Of a stretch of 64,000 nucleotides of DNA, positions 33,577 to 42,849 are shown in pieces. A program made the position numbers and the translations under genes. The notes beneath the pieces were generated by a model. That model was not told the origin of the DNA, did no database searches, and saw nothing but the letters and a program-made list of their open reading frames with translations. Positions within the stretch are counted from its first letter, which is position 1; each line of letters starts with the position of its first letter. Origin of the DNA: Mangrovimonas aestuarii (GTDB taxonomy: Bacteria > Bacteroidota > Bacteroidia > Flavobacteriales > Flavobacteriaceae); assembly GCF_028767185.1 (NCBI RefSeq), contig NZ_JARACK010000006.1, forward strand, positions 184,755 through 248,754, written 5' to 3'.

Positions 33577-34546
33577 ACCGTAAAGGTTTTAATATATTAT
33601 ATCCTTTTCCTAATAAAAGGTAAGAAACATAAATTAAAAATACTCGGTTCTTAAATAACACTTTATCAAAGGGATTTACTTCTATATACTCCACCCCTCT
33701 TAACAATTTCCTTAACACAAAAAATGCAGCTTTAAACTGTTTTAGCAACAATAATTCTTTAAACATTATTGTTATTATTTCGAGCAGTTTTACTTTAGTT
33801 TGCTCACTTAACTTATCCCCGTAATTTTCTAGCACTTGCATTTTCACCAGAACATTAGACTTAATTTTATTTATGTCAAAAAGAATATTGTTGGATAAAT
33901 TTTGGTCATGTTTAAACATTTCAACCAAAGACTGGTTTATGATAATGTAATTTGAGTTTACCGCTAAAGCTCTTATATGAAATTCATATTCTTGAGATTG
34001 GTGCAGACTTTCATTGAACGTTAAATTATTATTTATCAAAAAATTCCTTCTCCATAAGGGAGCCATTATGGACCAAAAAATTCTATATAAAATATAGTCC
34101 TCAAATCTATTTTCTGATGTAATATTTTTAGCTCTTAAGCCTAATGGTTTCCCACTATTTTGATCAATCCACATAGACTGACATATACAATAAGGCACTT
34201 GATTATCATGCAAAGTCACCATCTGAACTTCAAGTTTTTCAGGAAGAAAAACATCATCACTATCCAACCAGTTAATGAACTCACCCCGACTTAATTCAAA
34301 CCCATAATTTCTGCAAGCATTAGCCCCTTTAGGTATGCTTTTAGGTCGCCGGTAGTATTGGAACCTGCTATCCTTATCAACAAAGTTTTGTACAACATTT
34401 TTAGTATCATCAGTACTCCCATCGTCAACAATAATGCATTCCCATTTACTATATGTTTGATCAAGAATACTATCAAGTGTTCTTGAGATTAAATGAGCTC
34501 TGTTATAAGTTGGGATGATAATGGATACCAAAGATGATGGTTTCAT
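33569..34546 (-). CDS. Glycosyltransferase, GT2 family
   Basis: A 325-aa GT-A enzyme: SIIIPTYNRAHLISRTLDSIL, CIIVDDGSTDDTKNVV, then the DXD-type FINWLDSDDVFLPEK. The C-terminal 90 residues are helical and basic, without a membrane segment. The coding DNA is strongly AT-rich compared with the genes at 35.8-36.9 and 39.5-40.6 kb. About 100 bp without a gene separate it from the GT4 gene upstream. Confidence 0.92.
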   Translation of the reverse strand: MKPSSLVSIIIPTYNRAHLISRTLDSILDQTYSKWECIIVDDGSTDDTKNVVQNFVDKDSRFQYYRRPKSIPKGANACRNYGFELSRGEFINWLDSDDVFLPEKLEVQMVTLHDNQVPYCICQSMWIDQNSGKPLGLRAKNITSENRFEDYILYRIFWSIMAPLWRRNFLINNNLTFNESLHQSQEYEFHIRALAVNSNYIIINQSLVEMFKHDQNLSNNILFDINKIKSNVLVKMQVLENYGDKLSEQTKVKLLEIITIMFKELLLLKQFKAAFFVLRKLLRGVEYIEVNPFDKVLFKNRVFLIYVSYLLLGKGYNILKPLRYA

Positions 34547-34651
34547 AAATTCAATTTAAGCTACTAAAATAGATATTTCACTCACATTATGACAAAATGC
34601 TTACGGTCTCTAACAAAACTTAATTCTTTTGTAGACTGAAAAACCGTTCTT

Positions 34652-35851
34652 TCACAAACAATATAATTTAAGTAATTCATTGGAAATCTTATCTATAGAA
34701 TAATCACTACTAATTGTTACAACTCCTTGTTCTGTAACCCCCCCCCATTCTGGTCTTATTTCTAAAACAGATAAAATTCCTTTAGTAAAAGCTTCTGGGT
34801 CATTCTTAGTTACCACAACTCCAGAAACAACAGCATCCATAACACTTCCAACATTGGTAGCAACAACCATCATCCCAGAGGCTTGTGCTTCCAACAAAAC
34901 CGTTGGCATGGCTTCCACATCACTCGATAACAAAAAAATATCATGGCACACCATAGCATCCCTTACCACTTCACTATTTTGACTTCCTTTAAAACAAACA
35001 CAATCTTCTAAGCCTAGACTTTTTACCAAACTTTCTAAGACTATTCTACACTCGCCTTCTCCAATGATGGTATATTCAAATTCCAATTGAGGGCATTGGG
35101 CTTTTACCATAGCTAAGGCCTCAATGGCAATATGCAGAGCTTTTTCCTCCACCAATCGCGCCACACTCAACAATTTAACCTTTCCTTCAATGCCATTTAT
35201 AGGGCTTTCACGCTTAAAAAAATTGCAATCTAAACCATTAGGTAAGTTGATTATTTTATCTAAAGGGGCTCCAAAATTGAGCAAATGGCTTTTATTATAA
35301 TTGGATATGGCAATAAGCCCATCGGCATGTGCAAAAACCGGAGCATATAAATGCCCCCCTTTCTCAATGCCCAACCGGATATCATAGCCATGATAAGTCA
35401 CAAAAAACTTTAGAGGCAACCCCAACTGCTTTAGCAAAATGGCATCCAAAGCATTGGTGCCAAAATGCACATGAATCACAGAAATCCCCTGTTCCAACAA
35501 AAAGTGCAGTCTAAAAAAAAGCCGAAGCGACCAGGCCTGCGCCTTAAATTTAGGATGTAAGGCCCTTAGGTAGTACTGCCGCTTGGAGCTAAACCCAATT
35601 CGGATTAATATGCCTAAAGCCTTCCACAACCTTAGTATTTTACGCTTTTCAAAATAATGGTCTATATCAACAATACAATCCTGTAATTTATAAGCTTCAA
35701 ACCCCTCTAAAGCTTGCATCTGCTCCTCAACAATGCCTTTTTGAGGATAGATTGTAACCAATAGACCTCGACCCAACAAAGCAACTATTTGGTCTCGGAT
35801 AAACGTTTCGGATATTGCAGGGAATTTAGTCACCCAAAATAGTACCCTCAT
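34652..35851 (-). CDS. Glycosyltransferase, GT4 family
   Basis: A 399-aa GT-B enzyme. The N-terminus VLFWVTKFPAISETFIRDQI is the form typical of colanic-acid WcaL/AmsK-like GT4 enzymes. The donor half has KLLSVARLVEEKALHIAIEAL, YTIIGEGECRIVL, VCFKGSQNSEVV and VEAMPTVLLEAQASGM with E-x7-E. The start overlaps the stop of the upstream GT2 by 4 bp. Confidence 0.92.
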   Translation of the reverse strand: MRVLFWVTKFPAISETFIRDQIVALLGRGLLVTIYPQKGIVEEQMQALEGFEAYKLQDCIVDIDHYFEKRKILRLWKALGILIRIGFSSKRQYYLRALHPKFKAQAWSLRLFFRLHFLLEQGISVIHVHFGTNALDAILLKQLGLPLKFFVTYHGYDIRLGIEKGGHLYAPVFAHADGLIAISNYNKSHLLNFGAPLDKIINLPNGLDCNFFKRESPINGIEGKVKLLSVARLVEEKALHIAIEALAMVKAQCPQLEFEYTIIGEGECRIVLESLVKSLGLEDCVCFKGSQNSEVVRDAMVCHDIFLLSSDVEAMPTVLLEAQASGMMVVATNVGSVMDAVVSGVVVTKNDPEAFTKGILSVLEIRPEWGGVTEQGVVTISSDYSIDKISNELLKLYCL

Positions 35852-36900
35852 ACTCTAAGTGCTTTGGTCAGTGGCTTATAAAATAAAAGACTCTTCACCC
35901 CAATAATAAGAGCCGTACGCAAGGGTAACCTAACCCCCCTACCAAAATACATTTGTAAATAATACCCTAAATATTGCGGCCTATAACGATGGGAGGTTAA
36001 CAAAAAACGCTTGGCACTCTCATGCTCAAGCTTCTTCAAATAATCCTTTAAATCTTTTTGAAGAAATCGCTGCTGTTGTTGATTGGCTAGTAGTAGATGA
36101 TCCACAAGTCGACCAAACGTTTTGATATTTTGATAGCTCAAAGAGGTTTCCTCAAAAACTTGAATTAGAAGGGCTCTAAACTGCGTTTTCACCTCAGGAA
36201 TGAGTTCTTCCAATACATCCAAACGCGTCTCCCATTTACTATGCAACTGCTGTTCCCGCCTAGCTTTGGAAACTTGAACCTCATGTACCCGATACTCCAA
36301 AAGCACCTCATCCAGATTGGCCAATTTCCCTATCCGACTCAATTTCACCCATAAATCATAATCCTCGGCAGGTTCCTTGGCCTCGTCATAGCAAAGTTGG
36401 TACCTTTCCAAAGTCGCCTTGCGCAACATCACTGTAGGGTGCCCAAAACAGGTATGCTCCAAAAGCAAACTTCGAATGCTTTCATGCTCCAAAGGCATAT
36501 GCACCACCCGTTTACTACCTAAAATGCGATAAGCTGTCCCGCAGGCCACTACCTCAGGATGAGCCTCCATAAACAAATATTGTAACTCCAAACGATGGGG
36601 CATCGCAACATCATCACCATCCATTCGGGCAATATACTTGCCCCTAGCTATAGAAAGCCCGTAATTCAAGCTATGGGTATAGCCAGTATTTTTCGGTTTT
36701 TCTATCAAACGAATTCTAGGATTCGAAATAGCCTTGATCACTTTGAGGGTATCATCTGTAGAAGCATCGTCGATAATTAGGAATTCAAAATCCGTAAAGC
36801 TTTGATCTAAAACACTCTGTATAGCCTTATGAACATATAAAGCACAATTATATACAGGCATAATTACGGAGATATTGGGTCCCTTAAGCGTTTGGTTCAT
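35848..36900 (-). CDS. Glycosyltransferase, GT2 family
   Basis: A 350-aa GT-A enzyme: ISVIMPVYNCALYVHKAIQS, FLIIDDASTDDTLKV and the DXD-type KYIARMDGDDVAMPHR, followed by CFGHPTVMLRKATLER and AEDYDLWVKLSR. The C-terminal 120 residues are basic and end in a weakly hydrophobic segment. Codon composition is richer in GC than in the downstream GT genes. Overlaps of 4 bp at both ends. Confidence 0.93.
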   Translation of the reverse strand: MNQTLKGPNISVIMPVYNCALYVHKAIQSVLDQSFTDFEFLIIDDASTDDTLKVIKAISNPRIRLIEKPKNTGYTHSLNYGLSIARGKYIARMDGDDVAMPHRLELQYLFMEAHPEVVACGTAYRILGSKRVVHMPLEHESIRSLLLEHTCFGHPTVMLRKATLERYQLCYDEAKEPAEDYDLWVKLSRIGKLANLDEVLLEYRVHEVQVSKARREQQLHSKWETRLDVLEELIPEVKTQFRALLIQVFEETSLSYQNIKTFGRLVDHLLLANQQQQRFLQKDLKDYLKKLEHESAKRFLLTSHRYRPQYLGYYLQMYFGRGVRLPLRTALIIGVKSLLFYKPLTKALRV

Positions 36901-37802
36901 CGTTTATGTACTTCAGTTGGATTATAATCTTTGGCTAACTTCACTAATAACTTTTCCTTTAGGTCTTGCGAAACCGGAAACTCAAATTTTCTGGCAAACA
37001 AACAATCACTTTTAATAATAGTATCAAAATCTGTGGTGTCTAAATTTGCTGGATCATTACCATTTCTAGAGTTCCAATCAATATATCGTAAACTATGATT
37101 AACTACCTTTTTGGAGTAAACAGAATTCATAACAACCGTTTGAAAGTACATCTCTTCAGAACAAAATGTATGTCTAAAACGTTTCAACAATCTTGGTTTT
37201 TCCAAAGTATAATCTACCACATATTGTAAAGCCTCCCTAGATAAAGACCACCAAGTTTCGCCTCCATATAATTGGGGCATTTTTTTGGAAATCGGTCGTT
37301 TAAACCCAATTTTCTTTTGATACCTCACAAGCTTAAAAATAGTTCCTCTGCGCTTCTTACCATCCAAAAGATCATAAAAATTATAATATTCCAGCCTATT
37401 TAACCCCCCATCAAACCAGTGATGAGTTGGAAGTGTAAAATTACTGATATAACTATTTCCCACATTTTTCACAGCAAAGTCTTTAAACTCTTGCAAAGTC
37501 TTTATTGGAAAGTCATGCCCACTTATTAGGTGAAAATATTTTAATTCCCCATTATTTAAAGCCTGCTGTGATAAGTGGAGGATACATTTTAAATGGTTCA
37601 CACCTCCCCAATTCACTTTGTATTTACGTGAAATTAATGTCACATGCTTGTATGCTCTTAATTTTTCAATTTCGGAAACTGAAAGAACACTTTTTTTATC
37701 AATATGTATAAACAACTCAAAATCTTCATCATCAAAAAACAAAATGATATCCTTTAAATGATGAAGGTTTTTATACGCAGTTATTAAGATTGCCTGCTTC
37801 AT
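36897..37802 (-). CDS. Core-2/I-branching-type glycosyltransferase (GT14)
   Basis: A 301-aa enzyme similar to beta-1,6-N-acetylglucosaminyltransferases and xylosyltransferases. Family features are the N-terminal ILITAYKNLHHLKDIILFF, FELFIHIDKKS, the segment HLISGHDFPIKTLQEF, the later YGGETWWSLSREALQYV and CSEEMYFQTVVMNS with the acidic base pair. GT14 members in bacteria appear in capsule and O-antigen loci and may add branches. Specificity (GlcNAc or Xyl) cannot be told. Confidence 0.87.
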   Translation of the reverse strand: MKQAILITAYKNLHHLKDIILFFDDEDFELFIHIDKKSVLSVSEIEKLRAYKHVTLISRKYKVNWGGVNHLKCILHLSQQALNNGELKYFHLISGHDFPIKTLQEFKDFAVKNVGNSYISNFTLPTHHWFDGGLNRLEYYNFYDLLDGKKRRGTIFKLVRYQKKIGFKRPISKKMPQLYGGETWWSLSREALQYVVDYTLEKPRLLKRFRHTFCSEEMYFQTVVMNSVYSKKVVNHSLRYIDWNSRNGNDPANLDTTDFDTIIKSDCLFARKFEFPVSQDLKEKLLVKLAKDYNPTEVHKR

Positions 37803-38671
37803 TCTACCAATCCAAATTTTAGTCCAACACTATAAACCTTCCCTAAAAATAGGTTTCGCCTAAATTTCAATATCGCAATTTCCTTACGCAAAGCTTTCAT
37901 TTTTAATATAGATACTTCTTTTTCATTTTTGTTTAAAAAAGGAAAAATACTACGGTAGAACTGATAATAAATCTTACGTGACTGCAATCTACCTAAACCG
38001 GAATACATACCTTGATCGTGCACCCTGTACACCGCCATAACATCCCTTAATCCGTAAAAACTATCGCCGTTTGCTAACAGTTTATAAAGCCCCATATCTC
38101 CATAAGGCAAAGAATAAAACCAATCTGGGAACTCAAGATTAGTGGGCCTGCGAAACAACACACTGGCCGTTGCAATAAAATTGTTATACTCTAGTAGTTT
38201 GGAATAACTAAAACCCCGTTCCATAAAATCTATTTTTATGGAATGCAATCTAACCTCATCCCCAACCTTCATACCTATATTACTAAAACAAAGGTTAATA
38301 TGATTATGAGATTCCAAAAAATCAACCTGTTTCTGTAACTTTAAAGGGTCAGTCCAGTAATCATCACCATCCAACAAAGCAATATAACGTCCTGTACAAT
38401 GTTGTATAATATCTGTAAAGTTATACAATCGTCCTAACTGCTGCCGCTTTATATCATAAACATCTCCTCGTCGGCGCTGCAAAACCCTAACATGTAAATT
38501 CGGATTGTTAAACCTAAAAGCCTTTATCTTAACTAAAGTGCCATCACTCGAGAAATCATCGCCCACAACCACCTCAAAAGGAAAATGAGTTCGTTGTTTA
38601 TTAATACCTTTTAAGGCATCTATAATACAATCTGAATGATTATAGGTCATCAACCGTACACTAAGTAGCAT
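37799..38671 (-). CDS. Glycosyltransferase, GT2 family
   Basis: A 290-aa GT-A enzyme that starts almost directly with the first strand (LSVRLMTYNHSDCIIDALKGI). It shows FEVVVGDDFSSDGT and the DXD-type YIALLDGDDYWTDPLKLQ, then NNFIATASVLFRR. The type is frequent in O-antigen loci. It overlaps the sulfotransferase upstream by 11 bp. Confidence 0.92.
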   Translation of the reverse strand: MLLSVRLMTYNHSDCIIDALKGINKQRTHFPFEVVVGDDFSSDGTLVKIKAFRFNNPNLHVRVLQRRRGDVYDIKRQQLGRLYNFTDIIQHCTGRYIALLDGDDYWTDPLKLQKQVDFLESHNHINLCFSNIGMKVGDEVRLHSIKIDFMERGFSYSKLLEYNNFIATASVLFRRPTNLEFPDWFYSLPYGDMGLYKLLANGDSFYGLRDVMAVYRVHDQGMYSGLGRLQSRKIYYQFYRSIFPFLNKNEKEVSILKMKALRKEIAILKFRRNLFLGKVYSVGLKFGLVE

Positions 38672-39533
38672 AATTAAAAAGTTTTAACGTGGAGCCTGCA
38701 ATCGCATTAAAACAAGCTATCTCATCAGTATTTAAAGCAGTCTTGTAGGCACCCATAGCACTAGGATCTATAGGTTGTAATGTTTTTTGTTTCCACGCTA
38801 GGGTTTCCAAAGGCTCTGTTACTTTTAACTTATTGGTTTTATAAAAATCGACCATTGAAGCCTCATAAGCCATACCAAAATGAGCGAGTATAATTTCCAA
38901 AACAGAGGATGGAGACAATAATAAATCTTCATAACGCACCAAAATATAACGTTTATAACCACTGTAATGATTATAAACAGACATGTTATGTTGCTGCCAT
39001 TCATGGGCTATAGCATCTATAGCATTGGGCAATTGTGGTAAATATTTTAAATCTTTGCTCAATAGGTGGACACCTCTGTAAGAACAAGCTACATCACGCC
39101 CATCCCTTACTAGATGTATAATAAACTTATCTGAATATACTTTATCCAACTGGTCTAAATGGCGTATGTAATAATTATTCTTATCACCTAAATACAAAGG
39201 CTTTTTCTTTTGCTTTTCAGCATAGCTTAAATAAACACATTGAGCTAAAGCCTCATAACTATCTGGAGAATGCTTCTGTATAACGGTCTTCAACAAAGTG
39301 TCATCAATAGCCCAAGTTTCAAACTTTTTACTGGCTTGAACATCGGCTATAAAAACGTCTAAACGTTTACTATTTAAATCCACAAAAGTCCAATCATTGT
39401 ATTTAGGGTATAACCAGAGCAAAAACCCACATTCAGGAGCAACACTTAGTCCCGAATGATGATGCAGTAACAAACGTAACAAACTAGTTCCAGAGCGGGC
39501 ATTTCCTAATATAAAAAATTGACCTTTCATCAT
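38661..39533 (-). CDS. Sulfotransferase family protein (PAPS-dependent)
   Basis: A 290-aa cytosolic sulfotransferase. 5'-phosphosulfate loop FILGNARSGTSLLRLLL at the N-terminus; 3'-phosphate-binding segment IIHLVRDGRDVACSYRG near residue 140; then ILVRYEDLLLSPSSVL, a conserved family stretch. It differs clearly from the sulfotransferase at 21.6 kb and the one at 40.7 kb. Its start overlaps the stop of the aminotransferase gene (4 bp). Confidence 0.9.
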   Translation of the reverse strand: MMKGQFFILGNARSGTSLLRLLLHHHSGLSVAPECGFLLWLYPKYNDWTFVDLNSKRLDVFIADVQASKKFETWAIDDTLLKTVIQKHSPDSYEALAQCVYLSYAEKQKKKPLYLGDKNNYYIRHLDQLDKVYSDKFIIHLVRDGRDVACSYRGVHLLSKDLKYLPQLPNAIDAIAHEWQQHNMSVYNHYSGYKRYILVRYEDLLLSPSSVLEIILAHFGMAYEASMVDFYKTNKLKVTEPLETLAWKQKTLQPIDPSAMGAYKTALNTDEIACFNAIAGSTLKLFNYAT

Positions 39534-40600
39534 AATGCAGCACTTATAATAGAGACAGTTTCACCTATCTGCTTAGAAGTCAAACCCATAGACAAAGGCA
39601 AACATAATACACATTGAGATAGACGTGTCGAAATAGAACAATCTCCTGCTGTGGTGTAAGGTAAGTGGTCTAACGAAGGGTAAAAATAGCGTCTTGGATA
39701 AATGGCAGCGGTCTCCAAAGCAGCCTTAACCTGTAGTAACAAACGTTCACTTTGAAATATGATAGGAAAATAACTATAATTCCAATGTGTCTCTGGGCGT
39801 AGCTTAAGCAATTGCAAAGGAAAACCTTGTAATTGCTCTCTGTAATGCTGTACCACACGAGCCCTAGCTTCTAATATTTCAGACATATAAGGCAATACAG
39901 CTAAGCCCATAGCAGCCTGTAGTTCACTCATTTTGGCATTCATCCCCAGTCCCCTAAATACATCAGGGCCATCATGTCCAAAATTATGATGGGAATACAG
40001 GGTATCAAAATGCTCAGGTTGACAAACCAAAGCCCCTCCCTCGCCTGTATGAAACAATTTAGTGGCATGAAAGCTACAGGTACTCACATCTCCATAATTA
40101 AAGAGACTCTTTCCTTGATATTCCACCCCAAAACAATGGGCGGCATCATAAATAACCTTTAAGCCATGCCTATCTGCAATCATTTGGATGGCTTCCACAT
40201 CACAGGGGTTTCCAAAAACATGGGTCGCCAAAATAGCAGAAGTCTTTGGCGTGATAGCCGCCTCTATTTTAGTTTCGTCTATAGTGAGATACCCTGGATG
40301 TATATCTACAAATACAGGCGCACACCCTTCCCAAACAATACTACTGGTAGTGGCCACATAGCTAAAAGGCGTAGTGATTATTTCCCCTGATAAGCCCAGT
40401 GCCTTTATGGCAATTTGCAGCGGTAAAGTGCCATTGGTCATGGCGATGATATTAGGTACTCCCAAATAAGTTTTTAATGAGGCTTCCAGCTCCTTGACCA
40501 AAATGCCGCGATTGGTCATCCAACCTGTGGCCCAGGCCCTTTGTAAAATGCTTTGGTATTCCTCTTGAGGAGGCAAAAAGGTTTTGGTGACGTTGATCAT
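39530..40600 (-). CDS. DegT/DnrJ/EryC1/StrS family sugar aminotransferase
   Basis: A 356-aa PLP enzyme that converts a nucleotide-linked keto-sugar to an amino-sugar. Motifs: IIAMTNGTLPLQIAIKALGL (cofactor pocket), VFVDIHPGYLTID, VIYDAAHCFGVEYQG, the PLP-binding Lys in CSFHATKLFHTGEGGAL, and FRGLGMNAKMSELQAAMGL. The keto-sugar source (a 4,6-dehydratase) is not in the window. A DegT-type acceptor (FdtB/VioA-like) is plausible. The DNA is noticeably richer in GC than the gene next to it upstream. Confidence 0.93.
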   Translation of the reverse strand: MINVTKTFLPPQEEYQSILQRAWATGWMTNRGILVKELEASLKTYLGVPNIIAMTNGTLPLQIAIKALGLSGEIITTPFSYVATTSSIVWEGCAPVFVDIHPGYLTIDETKIEAAITPKTSAILATHVFGNPCDVEAIQMIADRHGLKVIYDAAHCFGVEYQGKSLFNYGDVSTCSFHATKLFHTGEGGALVCQPEHFDTLYSHHNFGHDGPDVFRGLGMNAKMSELQAAMGLAVLPYMSEILEARARVVQHYREQLQGFPLQLLKLRPETHWNYSYFPIIFQSERLLLQVKAALETAAIYPRRYFYPSLDHLPYTTAGDCSISTRLSQCVLCLPLSMGLTSKQIGETVSIISAAL

Positions 40601-40649
40601 AATTACTTTATGGCTTTATTTTCTATGTAAGAAGAAACCTAATAATATT

Positions 40650-41357
40650 TTATTCTAAAAAAGACTTTGAATTAAAATTTGACTTTAAACGCTGTGGCAT
40701 AGATTTCAAATCTTCAAATTCATACTTAAGGTATTTTATATCAGCTCCGTAAAACTTCTCTAATAATTTTCTTCTTTTATGATTATAGAAAAAAGAGTAA
40801 TGATTAAGTTTCTTTTTTCCAATATTTGATTTAGAAACTAAAAATTTTTGAATTAATTCTTGGTCTAACTTTAAATCCAAAATATCTTCCCTATAATTTT
40901 CTAGCTTTACAACCTTATCATAGATAATTTCCTTACCATGAACAAAAAAATAAGACTTTTGCGAATAAAGGTGATCTCCCCTATAAATTGGACTATTCGA
41001 TTCTGTCAATATCTTTTTATACTTGCCCTTTGCTTTAATAAAATTAGTAAAGGTATCTTTTAACCGATAATTATTAGATATCCATAAATAATCAGACAAT
41101 GCTCTGCTCCAAGGATTTCTAACCACAATAAACTTATAATAAGAGTTCCATTGCTCCTTTGTTATATAGCCTAAATCTAAAAGTTGTTCAGGTGTTGCAT
41201 GCTGTAAATAAATATTGTTTTTATTACACCATCCGAATAAATTCAAGTGATTCTTAACTGTATTATCTGAAGTATCTATACCAAATGACCTTTCAATACT
41301 TGAACCAGCACATTTAGAAATATGAATAAATATACATTTATGCTTATGCGAAATCAT
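40650..41357 (-). CDS. Sulfotransferase family 2-type protein (carbohydrate sulfotransferase-like)
   Basis: A 235-aa protein of the Sulfotransfer_2 type. It has the 5'-phosphosulfate loop CIFIHISKCAGSSIERSF at the N-terminus and the 3'-phosphate site FIVVRNPWSRALSDYLW near residue 80, then an acceptor part rich in Lys and Tyr. The family is known from animal carbohydrate sulfotransferases and from bacterial sugar loci. The coding DNA is extremely AT-rich (by eye near 25-30 percent GC), unlike the aminotransferase gene downstream. Its start overlaps the Wzt stop by 4 bp. Confidence 0.85.
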   Translation of the reverse strand: MISHKHKCIFIHISKCAGSSIERSFGIDTSDNTVKNHLNLFGWCNKNNIYLQHATPEQLLDLGYITKEQWNSYYKFIVVRNPWSRALSDYLWISNNYRLKDTFTNFIKAKGKYKKILTESNSPIYRGDHLYSQKSYFFVHGKEIIYDKVVKLENYREDILDLKLDQELIQKFLVSKSNIGKKKLNHYSFFYNHKRRKLLEKFYGADIKYLKYEFEDLKSMPQRLKSNFNSKSFLE

Positions 41358-42649
41358 TGTTTAGCTTCTGTGTATTCGCTCCAAGAATGATCCAAAAGAA
41401 TTTTACCTAAATTATCTGATGTAGGTAGTTTTCCACTACCGTAAAAATCCCCATTTAAAATTTCGAATTTCTTGAGTTTATTATTCTCGTAAAGCACCTC
41501 CATTTCATAAAGATTCAAAATTTGTATTCCTAAAAAATATTCACCAGAACCTATAGATAATTTTTGAACCTTACAAGTAAATTGCCTTACCATATTCCCT
41601 TTTATTACAGCTTGACGGCTTAAGTGAAATGTATTTAGTGTGGCAATCAGTGTTTCATTAGTATCGAATATTTGGAGACGAACATTTATATTTTTAGTAT
41701 TATTTTTATTACAAACATTTAATTGAAAAATAAAAGGCTTACCTAAAATTAAAGAGGTCGCATCTTCATTTAAATAATCTATGATTTTAAAATCCAATAG
41801 CTCGATACCTTTTCCTTGGATTGGAAATACGATATCTTCATTGGAACTATTACTTTTTAAATAATAAGAAACACTTTTATCTACATTTCCTTCAAAAACA
41901 ATGCTTCCATTTGACATAACAATGCATCTAGTACACAACTTCTGTATAGATTCCATATTATGGCTTACAAAGAGAACTGTTCTTCCTTCCCCTTTGGAAA
42001 TATCCTGCATTTTACCAATGGCCTTCTTTTGAAACTCTGCATCCCCTACAGCCAACACCTCATCAATCACCAAGATATCTGGTTCCAAAAAGGCCGCTAC
42101 AGCAAAAGCCAGACGCACGCGCATTCCACTACTATAGCGCTTTACCGGGGTATCGACATATTTGTCGCAACCGCTAAAATCAATTATTTCATCTTCTTTG
42201 CTTTTTATTTCGGCTTTGGTCATCCCCAGAATTGCTCCGTTGAGGTAGATATTTTCTCTTCCTGTAAGCTCTGGATGAAAACCTGTTCCCACCTCCAGCA
42301 ATGAAGCTATTCGTCCTTTGGTTTTTATTTCGCCTGTAGTTGGATTGGTTACTCGTGACAGTATTTTAAGCAAGGTAGATTTTCCAGCACCATTTTTTCC
42401 TATAATTCCAAGTACCTCCCCTTTTTTTACCTCAAAATTGACATCCTGTAATGCCCAAACATACTTACTACTTCCCTTGACACTACGATCATTAACATCC
42501 CCAACTTTTAAAAACGGATCTTCTTTGCCACGCACCTTGTACCAAAAGCGTTTTAAGTCGTCTTGCAAAGCTCCTGTTCCTACCAATCCGAGACGGTATT
42601 GTTTACTAATATTTTCTGCTTTTAAGATTACGCTCATATTCATTTCCAA
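41354..42649 (-). CDS. wzt: Polysaccharide ABC exporter ATPase with C-terminal sugar-binding domain (Wzt)
   Basis: A 431-aa peripheral ATPase that drives O-antigen/capsule export together with Wzm. Residues 1-255 are the ATPase: Walker A VLGIIGKNGAGKSTLLKIL, signature YSSGMRVRLAFA, Walker B ILVIDEVLAVGD and H-loop VLFVSHNMES. The last 150 residues are a beta-sandwich of the Wzt C-terminal type that binds the finished chain end in characterised homologues. The permease gene is upstream on the same strand, with a 200-bp gap holding a composite repeat. An internal ATG at codon 5 (MSVILKAENIS) is an alternative start. Confidence 0.95.
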   Translation of the reverse strand: MEMNMSVILKAENISKQYRLGLVGTGALQDDLKRFWYKVRGKEDPFLKVGDVNDRSVKGSSKYVWALQDVNFEVKKGEVLGIIGKNGAGKSTLLKILSRVTNPTTGEIKTKGRIASLLEVGTGFHPELTGRENIYLNGAILGMTKAEIKSKEDEIIDFSGCDKYVDTPVKRYSSGMRVRLAFAVAAFLEPDILVIDEVLAVGDAEFQKKAIGKMQDISKGEGRTVLFVSHNMESIQKLCTRCIVMSNGSIVFEGNVDKSVSYYLKSNSSNEDIVFPIQGKGIELLDFKIIDYLNEDATSLILGKPFIFQLNVCNKNNTKNINVRLQIFDTNETLIATLNTFHLSRQAVIKGNMVRQFTCKVQKLSIGSGEYFLGIQILNLYEMEVLYENNKLKKFEILNGDFYGSGKLPTSDNLGKILLDHSWSEYTEAKQ

Positions 42650-42662
42650 CTCCTTTTAAAAA

Positions 42663-42836
42663 GATTGTCACGGGCTATCTCCCTCGCAATGACATATTTG
42701 ATTGAATTCTCCTATCCCGCTTCTTCTCGATACATCCAGCCATTGACTGGACACTCGAAGTGACGCTTGGGTTTGATATTGTTTTGCTCGTCATTTCAAT
42801 TTTTCGGTTGACCATACGTTAGTTCACACAATGACA
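42663..42836. repeat. Composite dispersed repeat between wzt and wzm (copy 2)
   Basis: Three blocks in order: a GATTGTCAC ... TCGCAATGAC element, the CTTCTCGATAC ... TCGAAGTGACG palindromic element (42,719-42,772, inner stem TCCAG / CTGGA) and a GTCATTTCAATTT ... AATGACA element. The same three blocks, in the same order and direction, occur at 43,876-44,069. Confidence 0.8.
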
Positions 42837-42849
42837 TTTCGTTTCACAA

